From the NCBI RefSeq assembly GCF_020907985.1, contig NZ_JAJJPA010000012.1:1-64000 (forward strand): a stretch of DNA of 64,000 nt. Reading direction: 5' to 3'. This document shows positions 63,499 to 64,000 of the stretch, piece by piece. Origin of the DNA: Kitasatospora humi (GTDB lineage: Bacteria > Actinomycetota > Actinomycetes > Streptomycetales > Streptomycetaceae). Under the pieces are notes generated by a model. That model was not told where the DNA came from. It ran no database searches and was given only the letters and a program-made list of their open reading frames with translations. How positions within the stretch are numbered: the stretch's first letter is position 1; each line of letters starts with the position of its first letter. A program made the translations under genes and the position numbers.

Positions 63499-64000
63499 GC
63501 AGTCGCCTCCAGGGCCGGCGGCCGGTCCTGCCCCGCCTGCTCGGCGGGCAGCGCCGCCCAGGCGGCCAGGCCCAGGACCACCGAGGTGAGCACGGTGGTG
63601 GTGCCGCCGATGTCGGCGTAGAGGAAGTCCACCAGTACCCAGCAGAGCAGGCCTGCCACGACCGGTCCGGCCGGACCTCGGCGGCGCAGGCAGCCGATCA
63701 GCAGCGCCAGGAACAGCGTGCCGTAGGCGGTGAATCCGAGCAGCCCCTGGTCACTGAGCACCAGGAGGTACATGTTGTGCGGGGAGAGCAGTGGTTCACG
63801 CTGGAACCCGGAACCGGCGCCGGCCGTGTCGCTGCCGGAGGAGAGTCGCAACGGGGCGTGCGAGTCCCGCAGTTGGCGGAAGCTCTTCGGGCCGGCGCCG
63901 GTGGCCGGGTGGTCGGCCCAGATGGCGCGGGCAGTGGCCCACAGGTCGTAGCGGTCACTGACCGAGTGGTCCTCGTTGCCGCTGGAGACCGTTCCGATGC
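63495..64000 (-). CDS. O-antigen ligase/polymerase-like membrane protein (N-terminal part outside window)
   Basis: The C-terminal 168 residues of a membrane protein: SVSDRYDLWATARAIWADHPATGAGPKSF, SPHNMYLLVLSDQGLLGF and two or more helices to the end. The HNMYL segment after an extracytoplasmic loop is the Wzy_C/O-antigen-ligase hallmark. The frame is open at the window edge. It is the first gene of the cluster visible here and its stop overlaps the flippase start. Polymerising or ligating glycan units is the probable role. Confidence 0.8.
   Translation of the reverse strand, partial: IGTVSSGNEDHSVSDRYDLWATARAIWADHPATGAGPKSFRQLRDSHAPLRLSSGSDTAGAGSGFQREPLLSPHNMYLLVLSDQGLLGFTAYGTLFLALLIGCLRRRGPAGPVVAGLLCWVLVDFLYADIGGTTTVLTSVVLGLAAWAALPAEQAGQDRPPALEATA

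Overview
The window is very GC-rich actinobacterial DNA with GTG/TTG starts, short or absent leaders and dense coding. The gene content points to a member of the Streptomycetaceae (Streptomyces, Kitasatospora or a close relative): paired AfsR-type regulators, an HTH-MurA fusion, an FHA-domain ABC exporter, a stand-alone fabG-fabI pair, tldD-tldE-kptA, an Asp23/AmaP island, a DUF397 gene and Uma2. No rRNA, tRNA, CRISPR array, transposase or integrase was seen.

Layout. 1-5.2 kb: two divergent AfsR/SARP regulators, the first cut by the window edge. 5.2-11.4 kb: an ECF sigma factor, small hydrolase and acetyltransferase genes, and a DHA2 exporter followed by its TetR-type regulator, with a 35-bp palindrome in front of the exporter. 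11.4-36 kb looks like conserved chromosome: HTH-MurA, FHA-ABC exporter, serB, Uma2, SixA-type phosphatase, a CynX-type MFS gene divergent from a GntR/FCD regulator, fabG-fabI, a metallo-beta-lactamase-fold hydrolase, tldD-tldE-kptA-DUF3099 closed by a rare U-tract terminator, moaA, a DUF485-actP symporter pair, a zinc alcohol dehydrogenase, a DEDDh exonuclease with BRCT, and an SDR. 36-51 kb is a patchier accessory segment: TetR/oxidoreductase pair, WYL regulator with an esterase, SRPBCC protein, DUF397 with a truncated partner, methyltransferase, FGE-like protein, SDR, asparaginase, alpha/beta hydrolase, and the five-gene Asp23/AmaP membrane-stress operon. 51-64 kb: enoyl-CoA hydratase, small HTH protein, ABC-F ATPase, PQQ-like protein, then a surface-polysaccharide cluster.

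The polysaccharide cluster runs leftward from the right edge as a chain of overlapping genes: O-antigen-ligase-like protein, MurJ-type flippase, polysaccharide deacetylase, a glycosyltransferase joined in frame to a Wzz-like domain, and a CelD/FemAB-like GNAT. It meets a secreted GH26-type hydrolase in a convergent arrangement. Together these could flip, polymerise, trim and modify an exported glycan.

The most notable signals are signs of deletion or fusion. At 46.2 kb a DoxX-like N-terminus continues in frame into what looks like the last 50 or so residues of a SigJ/ECF41 sigma factor. At 49.66 kb a DHA2-type MFS remnant and an ECF42 sigma remnant, on opposite strands, have both lost their 5' ends at the same point. 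At 40.8 kb a regulator remnant ends at a methyltransferase gene. HTH-MurA has a 20-bp palindrome beside its start codon, and the GT4-Wzz gene has a ribosome-binding-like sequence at the domain junction. All function calls come from reading the sequence and recalling families; no search was run.
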